Shown here piece by piece: positions 10,860 through 19,551 of a stretch of 64,000 nucleotides of DNA. Source of the stretch: Haliclona indistincta (Eukaryota > Porifera > Demospongiae > Haplosclerida > Chalinidae); contig OZ024784.1 of the NCBI GenBank assembly GCA_964017065.1, forward strand, positions 17,279,152 to 17,343,151, read 5' to 3'. Within the stretch, counting starts at the first letter, position 1, and every line of letters begins with the position of its first letter. Under the pieces are notes generated by a model. The model saw nothing but the letters and a program-made list of their open reading frames with translations, made no database searches and was not told the DNA's origin. The position numbers were made by a program, and so were the translations under genes.

Positions 10860-12422
10860 CTAATGAACATTGTACATGTTATCGTATTGTTGATATGGTT
10901 CGCCACTATCAGCTGGAGCTGGTTCATCTGTGGGATAGTTAGCTATCACATTATCATAGTACTCTTCAATATATCTATACACGTCATCAGTCTGAGTTCT
11001 TTTTCTGAACTTGTATATTTTGGCAAAAATTACGAAGAGAACAAAACCAACAAAACCAATAATTGCCATTGTGATGGCAAATATGTTCAATCGTTTTATT
11101 GTGTTGTCTTCAAATAATATTCTGAGAACTGATAAGATGATTAACAGAATAATTCTAGCAATGGTTTGTGTAGAATAAGCAAATCCAATAAGTATTCCTC
11201 GCATTTGATGTGGCGCTTGTGAACAAAAAAGCTCATTAGTTGAAGGGAACATTATTGTGAATGCGATACCAGACACTGCAATAGCAATAGTTTGAAATCT
11301 AGTGATATCTTTTAGAAGAAAGAGGACCAGAGTAACAATGGCACTTAGATTCATTATAAAGTATCCGAAAACCATGTAATGCAAAGAATTAAGCCTCCTT
11401 AAGAGGCTTGATTGTTGCAGGAGTAGAAACAATGGTATTCCAATGCCAATAACAGCGAAGTATGTTATCAACAAAGGATACCGATTTATGCAGCTTGTGT
11501 TACTGATGCTTGATACTGAGTATGTAATGCCGAAATACATTACACAACCAAATGCAAACGCAGGCATCGTCAGGAGAAGCTTACCAAAAGTCTTCACATC
11601 ATTCACTTCTTCTTCATCAAATGGTCCTCCATATTTGGACATTGCTAGATCCATACGAGATGGTATGGTGTTCTCACAGTATGTGAAGGCACTGCGATGA
11701 CGTGGATACTTGTTCTTGACTGAATAACTGATGACATTTCTGATCAGTTTAAGCGGATTCTTAGGTCGAAAGGCAACATTGAAGTAGTTTCCAAAGCACA
11801 GAATTACACACACTGCAGCTGTCATAGCACCAGCCATTGTAACCTGTTGCAGGAGGTTTGAAATTAAGGGCTCTGTACTTACACATGGCATAAATTCAAT
11901 GGTGAATCTTGTGGAAACTATCATTGTCCATACAAAAAAGTATATGTATTTTCGAATTGTGTCAGAAGATTCCGAGTGAAGATTATCAAGAAGAAATGCC
12001 AAGATATTTGCCTGAAAGAAAGCTCTTAGAATAGCCATCGCCAGTAGTGACACAGGATAGGTGAGGTATAGTACAGCTATTCTCACTGGTTGAACGTCTG
12101 AAAATAAGTAGAGGATAGTTGAGTTACCAGTGATAATCATCATTGCAGTCCACATGCCCCACACACTAGCTATCAACACTCTGTACCTACCATAGTACAC
12201 ATCGGCTAACCAACCGCCAACAGGAAGCATGAAAAGTTCAATGACCAGTAAAACACATGAGAGTGACTCAGACCCAACAATTGACAATGAAGCCTGACTC
12301 GAATAGAATAGATAGAAAGATGACACAAAGGAATCAGTGCCTAAAAGAACACCATAAACTAGTCCATGGAGCAACAGGATGGTGATAGCTGCTCTGTGTT
12401 GAGAAGACAAACTGCACTTCAT
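10860..12422 (-). CDS. SLC15/POT-like major facilitator transporter (G2, intact)
   Basis: A single uninterrupted minus-strand frame of 520 aa from MKCSLSSQH with about 12 hydrophobic spans. Residues 69-80 (GGWLADVYYGRY) are the MFS motif A in the form typical of proton-coupled oligopeptide transporters. The central segment NPLKLIRNVISYSVKNKYPRHRSAFTY...PSRMDLAMSKYGGPF matches the SLC15 family's intracellular loop. The TM1 ExxER motif of classic peptide transporters is not seen (TM1 region GTDSFVSSFYLFY), so substrate and proton coupling are uncertain. The cytosolic tail is acidic and tyrosine-rich (DDVYRYIEEYYDN, ...YQQYDNMYNVH). The frame extends upstream to an ATG at 12479 (19 more residues), but only the region from MKCSL is conserved in G1. 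Intronless, unlike most genes here, which may hint at a retrocopy origin before the tandem duplication. Confidence 0.8.
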   Translation of the reverse strand: MKCSLSSQHRAAITILLLHGLVYGVLLGTDSFVSSFYLFYSSQASLSIVGSESLSCVLLVIELFMLPVGGWLADVYYGRYRVLIASVWGMWTAMMIITGNSTILYLFSDVQPVRIAVLYLTYPVSLLAMAILRAFFQANILAFLLDNLHSESSDTIRKYIYFFVWTMIVSTRFTIEFMPCVSTEPLISNLLQQVTMAGAMTAAVCVILCFGNYFNVAFRPKNPLKLIRNVISYSVKNKYPRHRSAFTYCENTIPSRMDLAMSKYGGPFDEEEVNDVKTFGKLLLTMPAFAFGCVMYFGITYSVSSISNTSCINRYPLLITYFAVIGIGIPLFLLLQQSSLLRRLNSLHYMVFGYFIMNLSAIVTLVLFLLKDITRFQTIAIAVSGIAFTIMFPSTNELFCSQAPHQMRGILIGFAYSTQTIARIILLIILSVLRILFEDNTIKRLNIFAITMAIIGFVGFVLFVIFAKIYKFRKRTQTDDVYRYIEEYYDNVIANYPTDEPAPADSGEPYQQYDNMYNVH

Positions 12423-13234
12423 TGCGTCAAACATGAGCGTTGGACTTGAAAATGAATTGCTAAGTTTGTTTGCATACATGCTTTTTTGCCCATTATATAC
12501 AAGGTACCGCTGTTGATATCATTTCAACTTAACGTAAACAAGATTAAGTTATTCATCAACACAAGCATCTTTAAAATAAACATGTAAATTTATCCCACCC
12601 ATCTATCCGAATATCTATGGTCTAACCGAGCATGCTATCGAGAAAATTTCTTGACTTTGGTAGTGGAACTAAAATGTGCATGAGAGCGTGTTTATGATTG
12701 CATTTTCAACACATCATACTGGGAACGGCTTGCAAATTGAGAAAGTTAATCAATTTAATAAATTTGAGAGCATTCCTGTTATTAGGTTAACTACATATTT
12801 ACAGGAGTCCATAATCCTGATGTAATTTTGATCAGTGAAAATTGGAATCACTTCCTAGTGTACACAGATTTGAGGTAAAGTTACTCTCTGTCTGAGGTAC
12901 ACATAATTTGAACACGACCGATTCATGTTTGTTCTGATAACGGTTGTGTACAATGTAATGCAAATTTAAAATTCCGCCCACACCAATTCGTAGTAATTAC
13001 ATAACCATAAGGTTGCAATCGTATTGATGACTCTCATGCATGATATCTGCTAGAAATCAATATAGTACTAGCTAGGGGAATAATTATGGTTGCAAACCCA
13101 CATACAATGGAGATTTTCTTATGAAGAGAAGACATGAGCGTATGAAGGAGATATTTTCATGAACACAAATTGATCATGTCAATAGTCTCAACAGGAGTCG
13201 ACCTAACATGTACATAAGCGTGTTTCCTGCCAAA
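12423..13234. other. Intergenic, no gene seen
   Basis: AT-rich sequence between the 5' end of G2 and the duplicated flank of the F-box-like genes. No coding signal or repeat boundary stands out. Confidence 0.4.
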
Positions 13235-13450
13235 TTTGTTATAGTATTGTTTGAATTAATAATGTTGACTGTTCACAACTTGGAGATGACTCCCCATTCA
13301 AGAAGGATCTGTCTGCACTACAGCAGTATAACTGATAGAAACACTGTTGATAATCAAGTGCTGCATCAATTCTAATTCAAAGGTTATTATTGCAGGGACC
13401 CAGAGGATATAAGCATGATAACACAATATACTGAGTAAATTAAGAGATAT

Positions 13451-13534
13451 CATAGATAATACAGTACAAGTACTGTATTATAATACAATACAAGTACTGT
13501 ATTATAATACAGTACAAGTACTGTATTATCTATG
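13451..13534. repeat. 84-bp near-perfect palindrome of three AGTACAAGTACT units
   Basis: Starts CATAGATAATACAGTACAAG and ends with the complementary ...CTGTATTATCTATG. It consists of three ~24-bp units, each centred on GTACAAGTAC and joined by TATTATAATA. The equivalent place upstream of H2 (near 19446) has one unit only, so the array grew after duplication. Confidence 0.85.
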
Positions 13535-13547
13535 AATAAAAAACTCG

Positions 13548-13557
13548 GCGCATGCGC
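13548..13557. promoter_or_regulatory. NRF-1-like palindromic site
   Basis: GCGCATGCGC matches the core of the animal NRF-1 (EWG) binding palindrome. It is conserved at the same place upstream of H2 (19492-19501). Confidence 0.5.
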
Positions 13558-13603
13558 GATGGTTTCTTTTTCTTACTTCTTTTCTTACTTCTTGCATGCT
13601 CGA

Positions 13604-13615
13604 TGCGCATGCGCA
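13604..13615. promoter_or_regulatory. Perfect NRF-1 consensus site
   Basis: TGCGCATGCGCA is a full 12-bp match to the NRF-1 consensus, 46 bp after the previous GCGCATGCGC. It marks a likely CpG-type promoter for transcription towards H1 or towards the left. Confidence 0.5.
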
Positions 13616-14524
13616 TAATCCATTCTGTGTTGGAACAATGGTAGTATAGTGTCGAGTTGTCTCAGCAAAACGGTTGTTGCTGGATGTAGAAACAACGTAT
13701 GCAATCGACTTATACTTCATTCGAAAGGTCTTGAGCAGGTCTGTCTCGTTGTTACACTTTCGTGTTCACTGCATAAATGTTTATACACATAAAGATTGTA
13801 ATATTCGGTGTGTTTTGCGTACAGTATGAATCAGATCAGATACGATCGTCAACGTGGCAGAGATGGATTTAGCCGAGACATTACTCGTTACTAGTGTGAC
13901 TGGTTCCCGTGCACCAAGTCCTCTCTTCAAGCACCATTGGAAATCATGGGCGCGACCGATCTTGAACAGCAACAATCCAAGCATTCAGCATATCAGAGAC
14001 AGCTACATACCTCTAAACGTTTGCTGTAATAATAATGTAGAAGCATCAATACTGAATTTTAAGCTGTCAAAATATTTTTGATGTATAATAATTTTTATTA
14101 TTCAGTTTAATTGCAGTAGTTAGTGTAATACAATTCACATTGGTTCAAGTACGTTAGTGCAGTTTTGTACTTCTGAACTGCTTGTAAGAATGTCTATTTT
14201 ATTGTGAAAAGAACGAGACATAAGCCACTGTAATCGGTTGGGTAGAACTCGAGATACAGCTTGTCGAGATGACCAGCCCCACCCACTAAACGTGGTTTCA
14301 GAATACCGTTTTTCTTATTAGAACGTGTCAGAAAAATATTGCCAAATAGGAAACTTGCTGCGCTTGTATCTCTGCTTCTGCAGAACGGATTTTGCTGAAG
14401 AAAGTATCGTTCGGATCGCAAAAGGCAGGCGAAACTGATAAAAACATCTAGAAACGTTGGTGTTTAAAATTGTATTTTCTTCTGGAATCGTTACTATTAT
14501 TGGGAGAAGGCGTATTCAGCTTCC
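13616..14524. other. Segment present upstream of H1 but absent upstream of H2
   Basis: H2 joins ...gcgcgatggtt to ...ggagaaggcgtattcagc with only ~20 bp between. Here ~0.95 kb intervene. The segment contains two short open frames (75 aa at 13854-14081 plus; 75 aa at 14194-14421 minus, with ...GGAGHLDKLYLEFYPTDYSG) that I do not recognise. It could be a 5' UTR/first intron of H1 or an insertion; no terminal repeats are seen. Confidence 0.4.
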
Positions 14525-16864
14525 ATGGACAACCTCCTCGATATACCCCTGTCTCTGCAAGACATGTGTATGCTCTGCATTGTATTTCAAATAGAAGATT
14601 TTCCGGTCCAGTCTCTCGCTCTTCTTCCTCACGAGATTCGACGTAAACTACTTTTTGGACTCTCCCACGCAGACGTCCTTCATCTGGCCGACACGACACT
14701 GTTTGACGATGTTGACTCAAACAGAGATTATCCTCAAGTGAGTCACGCCCGCCAATGCCTTGTGGATGTTATCCTATCGGGTGGACAAATCTTGTCTCTC
14801 CAACTCAAGAATGTCTTGAAATGGTTTTCTCGTGATGAGTATCGATATGATTCTAGTGTTGAAAGCAGTCTATTTGACCACATTTGCAAGTGCTATCCTT
14901 CTCTTAAACCGACAAAGATCAAAACTAACTACTGCAATTATTGTATTTTGCCGAAGCGCACTCTTCCATTCGTTCAACTGCTAGGTATGGAAGGTGTCGT
15001 AGATATCTATGATGTCACCATACAGAAACCAGTTGAGCCGATTGTGCTAATCTCGCCTCTTCTCAACTACTGCAACGTGCATTCTGCCCCAACTGAGTTG
15101 AAGATCGATTGTCACAATTTCAAATCGTCTACATTTTGGAAGGAGTTTGATAAAGTGGTAGAGACTGCATTCAACGCTAGCAGAGATGAATATGGTTATC
15201 CCATCAAGGGAGCAAATACTAAAGTAGATCTCGTCATCCCTGTTCTGCAAGAGTTCCTTAGCAGTGTTGAAGTGCTTGAACTGGGCACTGAAAGCACTCC
15301 AAGAGATGTAGATGGCTTAGAGGAAGACATGCATACAGTCCCCTTTGTTCTCTTATACAATGTCATCTCTAGCAGTAAGCCTCGTCTCAAGCATCTCAAA
15401 GTGTACGGTATTCCACTGTTTCTTGATTGGGTATTAGAGACACTAATGGAACTCCTAGATGGCAATTGTACCTCAACTAAATCTATGTTTACTGCGTATC
15501 GTTGTGTGGAGGTTTTGTCTCCTCTAACCACTCCATACATGTTGGAAGAAATATCAGTCTCACCTGAGGACCGTGGCTGGGGCTATGGCTTTGAATACAT
15601 GCTGACTTCTTATGCTTCGAGTCTATCGTGTGGTATTATGTCAATAGTAGAAAACCACAAGGAGAAGCTAAAAAGTGTGACCGTCAATGATTTGGGTTAC
15701 TGCTATGATTATGATAACTTAAACGTTCGTGACCTTGATGACAGAATTGAACATATCCGTGGCAAGAGGAACATCAACGTACCATCATACAGAGCACTCC
15801 TCTCGTCCTTCGTACAGTTTGTCAAACGGCCATCGTTCACTGATCTTAGTGTTGGAAAGTCTCCCTTGCCCGAAGCGTATGAGTTGATTAAGACATTTTT
15901 GTGTACTCCAGCAATACACAAACAGTCTTTAACGATTGAAGCCAGTAGTGAGAGATCAGTACCAGAGATGGAAGAGCTTGAAGATGAGGAAGAAGATGAG
16001 GAACAAGAAGAAGAGGAAAAAGAAAATGAAGATGAGGATGAGGAAAAAAATCAGGAGACAATGGAAACCGGCAGTACACTGAAAGAAGACTCAAGAAAAA
16101 GAGAATTAGTAACTGAACTATCCGAAACCCCGTCTCAAAAGATTATGAAGCCAACATCTCCAGTAGTAGAGCAGCTATCTTTCTCAGATCAACCTCTTCC
16201 AGAGAGCAATGTCCAGTACAAGTGTCTTGATCTGGGGTTTTCTTCCAGCTGTGTCTATTCCTGGCTGTTCACAATTCCTGAGCTGAAGCTGAAGAAACTG
16301 AGAATGAGAACGCAAGACATGACTATCGTTCCTGCTGATATGGTCATCCAGGTAGAGCATGTTGCTTTCACCACTGAGGACCATTTCTCCACCTCTTACA
16401 AACCAACCATCACTCCTGCTCACTTGGAGAAGTTTATTGTCTCAAACTCGGCTCTCAAGCGACTGGAATTCACGGATTCAACTGATGAGTGTGTTCCAGA
16501 TCTCATCCCAGCATTGAACCACTGTCTGTCTACCCTCTACCAGCAAGGAAGAGGACTGGAGGAGTTGATACTGAATAGAGTTGAGTTTCAGAATATCGAA
16601 CATATGAAAGAGTTCTTCATTCGAGTGAGAGATCTTTCACATCGTCATGGCACCACTCTTGTGCTGTCATTGAAATACTACCAACTCACAAATTCTTATG
16701 TAGAAGAGTCAAGGATTTTTGAAAATTTCTCAAAGGATTTCCAAGATAAGAAAATCAAGAAAATTGATTGCACCGTCAGGGATGATCGTGACCCTAGTTC
16801 TTATCTCAGTCTAATAGCAGAGATTGTGGACGTACACTATCCTAGACCACCATCATTTTTTTGA
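14525..16864 (+). CDS. F-box-like protein with acidic stretch, paralogue H1
   Basis: One open frame of 779 aa, no intron. The N-terminus IEDFPVQSLALLPHEIRRKLLFGLSHADVLHL (about residues 24-53) has the LPxEI...LL..L...DVLxL pattern of an F-box, though weakly. The body contains leucine-patterned segments resembling degenerate LRRs (LEKFIVSNSALKRLEF, RGLEELILNRVEFQ) in the last third. Residues ~480-512 are a run of Glu/Asp with few other residues, followed by a Lys/Arg-Glu stretch (DSRKREL). No signal peptide or membrane span, so cytosolic or nuclear. If the F-box is real, it would be a substrate adaptor of an SCF ubiquitin ligase. The start is ATG at 14525, which aligns with the internal ATG of H2. 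The two copies differ by scattered substitutions and a few codon-length indels, all frame-preserving, suggesting both are under coding constraint. Confidence 0.72.
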   Translation: MDNLLDIPLSLQDMCMLCIVFQIEDFPVQSLALLPHEIRRKLLFGLSHADVLHLADTTLFDDVDSNRDYPQVSHARQCLVDVILSGGQILSLQLKNVLKWFSRDEYRYDSSVESSLFDHICKCYPSLKPTKIKTNYCNYCILPKRTLPFVQLLGMEGVVDIYDVTIQKPVEPIVLISPLLNYCNVHSAPTELKIDCHNFKSSTFWKEFDKVVETAFNASRDEYGYPIKGANTKVDLVIPVLQEFLSSVEVLELGTESTPRDVDGLEEDMHTVPFVLLYNVISSSKPRLKHLKVYGIPLFLDWVLETLMELLDGNCTSTKSMFTAYRCVEVLSPLTTPYMLEEISVSPEDRGWGYGFEYMLTSYASSLSCGIMSIVENHKEKLKSVTVNDLGYCYDYDNLNVRDLDDRIEHIRGKRNINVPSYRALLSSFVQFVKRPSFTDLSVGKSPLPEAYELIKTFLCTPAIHKQSLTIEASSERSVPEMEELEDEEEDEEQEEEEKENEDEDEEKNQETMETGSTLKEDSRKRELVTELSETPSQKIMKPTSPVVEQLSFSDQPLPESNVQYKCLDLGFSSSCVYSWLFTIPELKLKKLRMRTQDMTIVPADMVIQVEHVAFTTEDHFSTSYKPTITPAHLEKFIVSNSALKRLEFTDSTDECVPDLIPALNHCLSTLYQQGRGLEELILNRVEFQNIEHMKEFFIRVRDLSHRHGTTLVLSLKYYQLTNSYVEESRIFENFSKDFQDKKIKKIDCTVRDDRDPSSYLSLIAEIVDVHYPRPPSFF

Positions 16865-17099
16865 ATAACAAAATTGGTTACAAAATTTTGTACCATATAC
16901 TTGTTGTGAGTACCAGGATTTTGTGTTTTGGCGAGTTTAATTTTGACACCCAATGCCTAGTTATTGTAAAAGACAATGGTGAAAGATGTATCATGGTATG
17001 TGCAACCGATATAGCCTCCTGTGTGGTGAGAATCATGTTTTAAAGACATAATTTTTTACAGTTAAGAGTCTTCACTGAAAAAGAAAAAAGGACACAAAC

Positions 17100-17462
17100 A
17101 AGAAAATTAAAAATCGAAATCAAAAGGATGTAGGATGAAGAAATCTACCACTGGTCCACAATGTAGACCAACAAGGAACAAGCATGGAATGGATTAACAG
17201 ACCATAGATCCCTATATCAGTGGCTGTACATAAGATCAATATTAATTTTTGTCACAAGCTGACAATGCATGTCAGGTGTCAGTCAACAGCAACTAGCTGA
17301 ACAGAGAGCTGAACTAACTATAGTCAGCCACGTGCTGATGTAGGGATCTGTGGTCTGTTAGCAAGTCAATCGTGTTACCATTCCATGCTTGTTCCTTGTT
17401 AGTTTACATTGTGGACCAGTGGTAGATTTTCTTCATCCTTTTGATTTCGTTAGTTAATTTTA
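17100..17462. mobile_element. Foldback fragment related to the array transposons E2/E3
   Basis: Two inverted arms, about 17100-17226 and 17324-17462, surround a ~97-bp spacer. They match the distal foldback of the elements at 43162-44411 and 48033-49248 (cactggtccacaatgtaaac, acaagcatggaat, ccctacatcagtggctg). Upstream, gaaaaagaaaaaaggacacaa (17080-17100) is shared too, so this is the distal end of such an element whose capped end is missing. It lies between H1 and pseudogene I1. Confidence 0.75.
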
Positions 17463-17510
17463 CAATACAGGATGTGTACAATATACTGTAGCATGCATAC
17501 AGACCCCAAG

Positions 17511-19057
17511 ATGAAGCTGCTGGTAGTGTGTCTTCTCTACTTGTGCTACTGTGTCTCTGCCAGAGAGATCATCATCTCAGAGAAAGGGAGTGACACTCCA
17601 TCTTGTCTTGAGGAACACGACCCACTGGTCTCCTATCAGTCTCTTGTCAAGGTCTCTGAGTATGTGACTAGTAACAAGCTCGACAATGTAACCATCAGGA
17701 TCAATGACACTATATAACTACACTCTTAAAGGAGTAGCTAATTTCAGTGGAGTAGAGAACATTACCATTACTGGGAAAGGCCGCTCACTAACACACATCA
17801 ACTATATAGACATCTCTGGAGCATTTGATAACTCTTCGTGTATTACCATTAAGAAATTCACTATCAGTAACTGTGGAACTACCATTGTTAACACAAACCG
17901 AAGTCATCTCACTGGCAGTGGGGCAGCAATCCAAGTCACCGATTATTTTAAATCAATGTATCAGATATTGTGGTGTACAGGAGCATTAGTCAAATATAAG
18001 GTCTTACGTTTATCAACACAGGATCAACAGTGCAAGTGATTGACTCTCATTTCATCAACAACACAGTCTCTCAATCTCAATGGTTGGGTGGTGGTGCTTT
18101 ACAGATACTGTACATGTTTCATGGAACAATTGATCTAAACACTAACACTGATTATGTCATTATGCCTCGGTGGGCGGAGCCACGAGGCATACAGTAGTTC
18201 GTCGGTTTGTCATTCGTTCCGTCCGCAGGCAGAACTCCGCGTCGGCTGAAAACTAAGCGCTGATACTTGCAATACATGTTCAACTCGGTGTTGCCTCGGA
18301 ACTGAATTGATAGACTTTTGGTTTCAAAGCTTCGTTACCTTGAATGGCATTGCTGGACTCGCTCAGCATTGTGGGACTTCGCTGAAGATAAAGCTGTCTA
18401 CTATAGTCTTCTTCACAGCTTGTAAGACAATTCTTTACTCAAGGTAGTACAGTGAGTGCTGAGAAATCAATCGTGCTATCGCTAAGCAGCGCAAGCTATT
18501 AGCAACCAGCGCTCACGTGCTGTGTTGATTATAGGCACGCCCAACTGAATTCCATGTGGTTAGCACTGCTAGGCTTCTGATTGCATAGTTGCAACCCCAC
18601 TAGCTTATTCTGCAAACAGTGCTGTATTGCAGCTTGTTGCAACGCTCTTCAGCTTTAATTTCATCATACAGGAATTGCATTGCATAACTATTATACTGCA
18701 TTGTGATTGCTGTACTTGCTGTACAGAAATCATGTATACATGCATCTGCAGCTGTTGCCTTGTTTGTAGAATGGTGGATAGAATTTATTGTGTTTGTGGA
18801 TATTTGTGTATATTTTTATAACTTTAGTTTTTATGACTGTACCGAGGCATCAGCACCTTGGTGCTTTCATTGCTAGTAGTGTGTTCATGCTACCATGAAA
18901 GATCACAAGATCTTCAATATGAAAGAGGTGGTGGAATTTGAATCATTCTTTTCGATGATGTCTGCAGTAATAGCATTATTACACCGGACAAATACATTTG
19001 AAGGAAATACTGCAGTTTTTGGTGGAGGTACACTGATTGTGTGAGTGGAAATACGTC
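17511..19057 (+). pseudogene. Broken beta-helix/multi-TM gene I1
   Basis: From ATG 17511 the sequence follows I2/I3 closely (MKLLVVCLLYLCYCVSA, EKGSDTPSCLEEHDPLV). It is damaged early: a 4-bp TATA insertion near 17712 shifts the frame after ~67 codons, small deletions occur near 17800 and 17945, and a 0.7-kb transposon lies at 18162-18866. Homology resumes at 18872 (gaaagaggtggtggaat, ggaggtacactga) and fades near 19057. The remaining ~1000 codons, including all membrane spans, are absent. No functional product is expected. Confidence 0.85.
18162..18866 (+). mobile_element. Hairpin-ended non-autonomous DNA element inside I1
   Basis: Comparison with I3 fixes the borders: I1 reads gattatgtcatt at the left and cattgctagtag at the right, with TCATT on both sides as a probable target duplication (18157-18161, 18867-18871). 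The left end is a hairpin, ATGCCTCG...CGAGGCAT around gtgggcggagcca. The right end has ACCGAGGCAT followed by a second small hairpin AGCACC-TT-GGTGCT. Thus ATGCCTCGGT/ACCGAGGCAT form the terminal inverted repeat. No transposase. The same ends bound a larger element at 22070-24252. Confidence 0.75.
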
Positions 19058-19228
19058 CATTAACAGCATGCAGAAAGACTCTGGAAGTGACGTCACGTTC
19101 AACTAACTCCGCCCATACAGTCCATTGATTGTGCAATGGCACCACCATTGACTCCAGCAACACTGACATTAAATTTATTTCCTTTGGTATAATGCAGTTG
19201 TAAACTAGCTTTGGATAGTGTTGAATTT
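19058..19228. other. Unassigned stretch after I1
   Basis: Sequence between the last I1 homology and the duplicated H2 flank. Not alignable by eye to I2/I3 and without a gene of its own. Confidence 0.35.
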
Positions 19229-19501
19229 TGTTATAGTATTGTTCGAGTTAGTAATGTTGATAGAATAGTACAGTTCACAACTTGGAGACGATACTCCCCA
19301 TTCAAAACGATTTCAAAAAACTGACTGCACTACAGCAGTAAAACTATAGAAACGCTGTTGATAATCAAGTGCTGCATCAATTCTAATTCAAAGATTATTA
19401 TTGCAGGGACCCAGAGGATATAAGCAATATACTGAATAAATTTATCAGTACAAGTACTGTATTATCTATTGAGATATGAATAAACAACTCGGCGCATGCG
19501 C
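19229..19501 (+). repeat. Duplicated 5' flank of H2 (pairs with 13235-13557)
   Basis: Aligns with the flank of H1 including attattgcagggacccagaggatataagca and the NRF-1-like core GCGCATGCGC at 19492-19501, 51 bp before the H2 start. Only one AGTACAAGTACT unit is present here. Confidence 0.75.
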
Positions 19502-19551
19502 GATGGTTACAGTTCTTGCATGGAGAAGGCGTATTCAGCTTCCATGCATGC

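Larger units (their letters stand above)
13235..13557 (+). repeat. Duplicated 5' flank of the H1 gene (pairs with 19229-19501)
   Basis: About 300 bp align with 19229-19501 upstream of H2: shared blocks include ttcacaacttggaga, gctgcatcaattctaattcaaa, attattgcagggacccagag and the closing ggcgcatgcgcgatggtt. This shows that the gene and its upstream region duplicated together. The two flanks differ by small indels, a palindrome expansion here, and ~0.95 kb present only downstream of this copy. Confidence 0.75.
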
